Notes under the pieces: generated by a model
The model's database searches: none
What the model was told of the DNA's origin: nothing
What the model saw: only the letters and a program-made list of their open reading frames with translations
DNA from: TWA4 sp051879195
GTDB lineage: Bacteria; Bacillota; Clostridia; Lachnospirales; Lachnospiraceae
NCBI GenBank assembly: GCA_051879195.1
Contig: JBJELO010000290.1
Span: 1 to 5,917, forward strand
Reading direction: 5' to 3'
Length of the DNA stretch: 5,917 nucleotides
Position numbers and translations under genes: made by a program
Shown: positions 5,794-5,917 of the stretch, piece by piece
How positions within the stretch are numbered: position 1 is the first letter of the stretch
How the letters are laid out: each line of letters starts with the position of its first letter

Positions 5794-5858
5794 GTAACTG
5801 TTCAGAGCCAACCTCGAAAACATTTTTTGTACAAATCTGCTGGGCTCTGAACAGTTAC
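5794..5858 (+). repeat. Perfect 16-bp inverted repeat in the leader of the downstream gene
   Basis: GTAACTGTTCAGAGCC (5794-5809) is exactly complementary to GGCTCTGAACAGTTAC (5843-5858), with 33 bases between the arms. In RNA it would form a stable hairpin ending only two bases before the ribosome binding site. Read on the minus strand the hairpin is followed by CC and seven T, so it also resembles a terminator for transcription coming from the right. The spacer contains the 10-bp palindrome TTTGTACAAA (5826-5835). Possible roles are a leader regulatory hairpin, a minus-strand terminator, or a copy of a small dispersed repeat; the sequence alone does not decide. Confidence 0.75.
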
Positions 5859-5860
5859 AA

Positions 5861-5870
5861 AAAGGAGAGG
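5861..5870 (+). promoter_or_regulatory. Strong ribosome binding site next to the hairpin
   Basis: AAAGGAGAGG contains a near-consensus Shine-Dalgarno core. Its GGAGAGG part ends eight bases before the ATG at 5879. The hairpin arm ends at 5858, so a folded stem would sit against the ribosome footprint without directly hiding the site. Confidence 0.7.
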
Positions 5871-5878
5871 TAAGTAAC

Positions 5879-5917
5879 ATGGCATCAAAAAAATATTCAA
5901 CAGTGGAGCGCAGCAGC
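5879..5917 (+). CDS. N-terminus of a downstream gene, cut by the window edge
   Basis: ATG at 5879 follows a strong ribosome binding site, and 13 codons (MASKKYSTVERSS) stay open to the right edge. Nothing about function can be said from so little. It appears to have its own promoter and a structured leader, so it may be a separate transcription unit from the chaperone genes. Confidence 0.55.
   Translation, partial: MASKKYSTVERSS

Noticed and set aside
5826..5835. TTTGTACAAA palindrome as a separate operator
   Set aside because: A single 10-bp AT-rich palindrome in the hairpin spacer has no second copy in the window. It is mentioned only within the inverted-repeat entry.

Overview
The window looks like part of a low-to-moderate-GC Gram-positive genome, most likely a gut Clostridia or Lachnospiraceae member. 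This rests on AGGAGG-type ribosome binding sites, tightly packed plus-strand genes, and an Hsp70 whose ATPase domain has Gram-positive DnaK features. A run of exactly 100 N marks a scaffold join, so this is a draft or metagenomic assembly and the true distance across the join is unknown. The taxonomic placement is inference.

Layout. Positions 1-79 hold the last 25 codons of an unidentified upstream gene, closed by a clear intrinsic terminator (101-134). Positions 135-383 contain a startless reading frame resembling the C-terminal part of a small OadG-type (Na+-pump decarboxylase gamma) subunit, probably a remnant. Its end merges into two candidate sigma-A-type promoters. From about 393 to 4158 there is one compact operon: a GrpE-like nucleotide exchange factor, a DnaK/Hsp70 family ATPase, and a J-domain protein with a helical repeat middle and a C-terminal SEC-C zinc motif. 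After the gap comes a fourth gene (4301-5635) of unrecognised family, whose C-terminus appears displaced into another frame (to 5723) by one extra C. The last 190 bases hold a candidate promoter, a perfect 16-bp inverted repeat, a strong ribosome binding site and the first 13 codons of a new gene.

How the genes fit together. The order grpE-dnaK-dnaJ copies that of the housekeeping heat-shock operon of Firmicutes, but hrcA and the CIRCE operator are not seen and all three proteins are divergent. The exchange factor has a long charged coiled coil. The Hsp70 has a short lid and no disordered tail. The J protein carries SPE where the catalytic HPD should be and lacks the DnaJ zinc-finger and C-terminal substrate domains. 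This is best read as a dedicated, accessory Hsp70 machine. SEC-C motifs occur in SecA and other proteins, so a client or docking site at the ribosome or Sec pathway is a reasonable but untested guess. The fourth protein, with basic ends and a helical body, could be a further component, though the assembly gap prevents proof of linkage.
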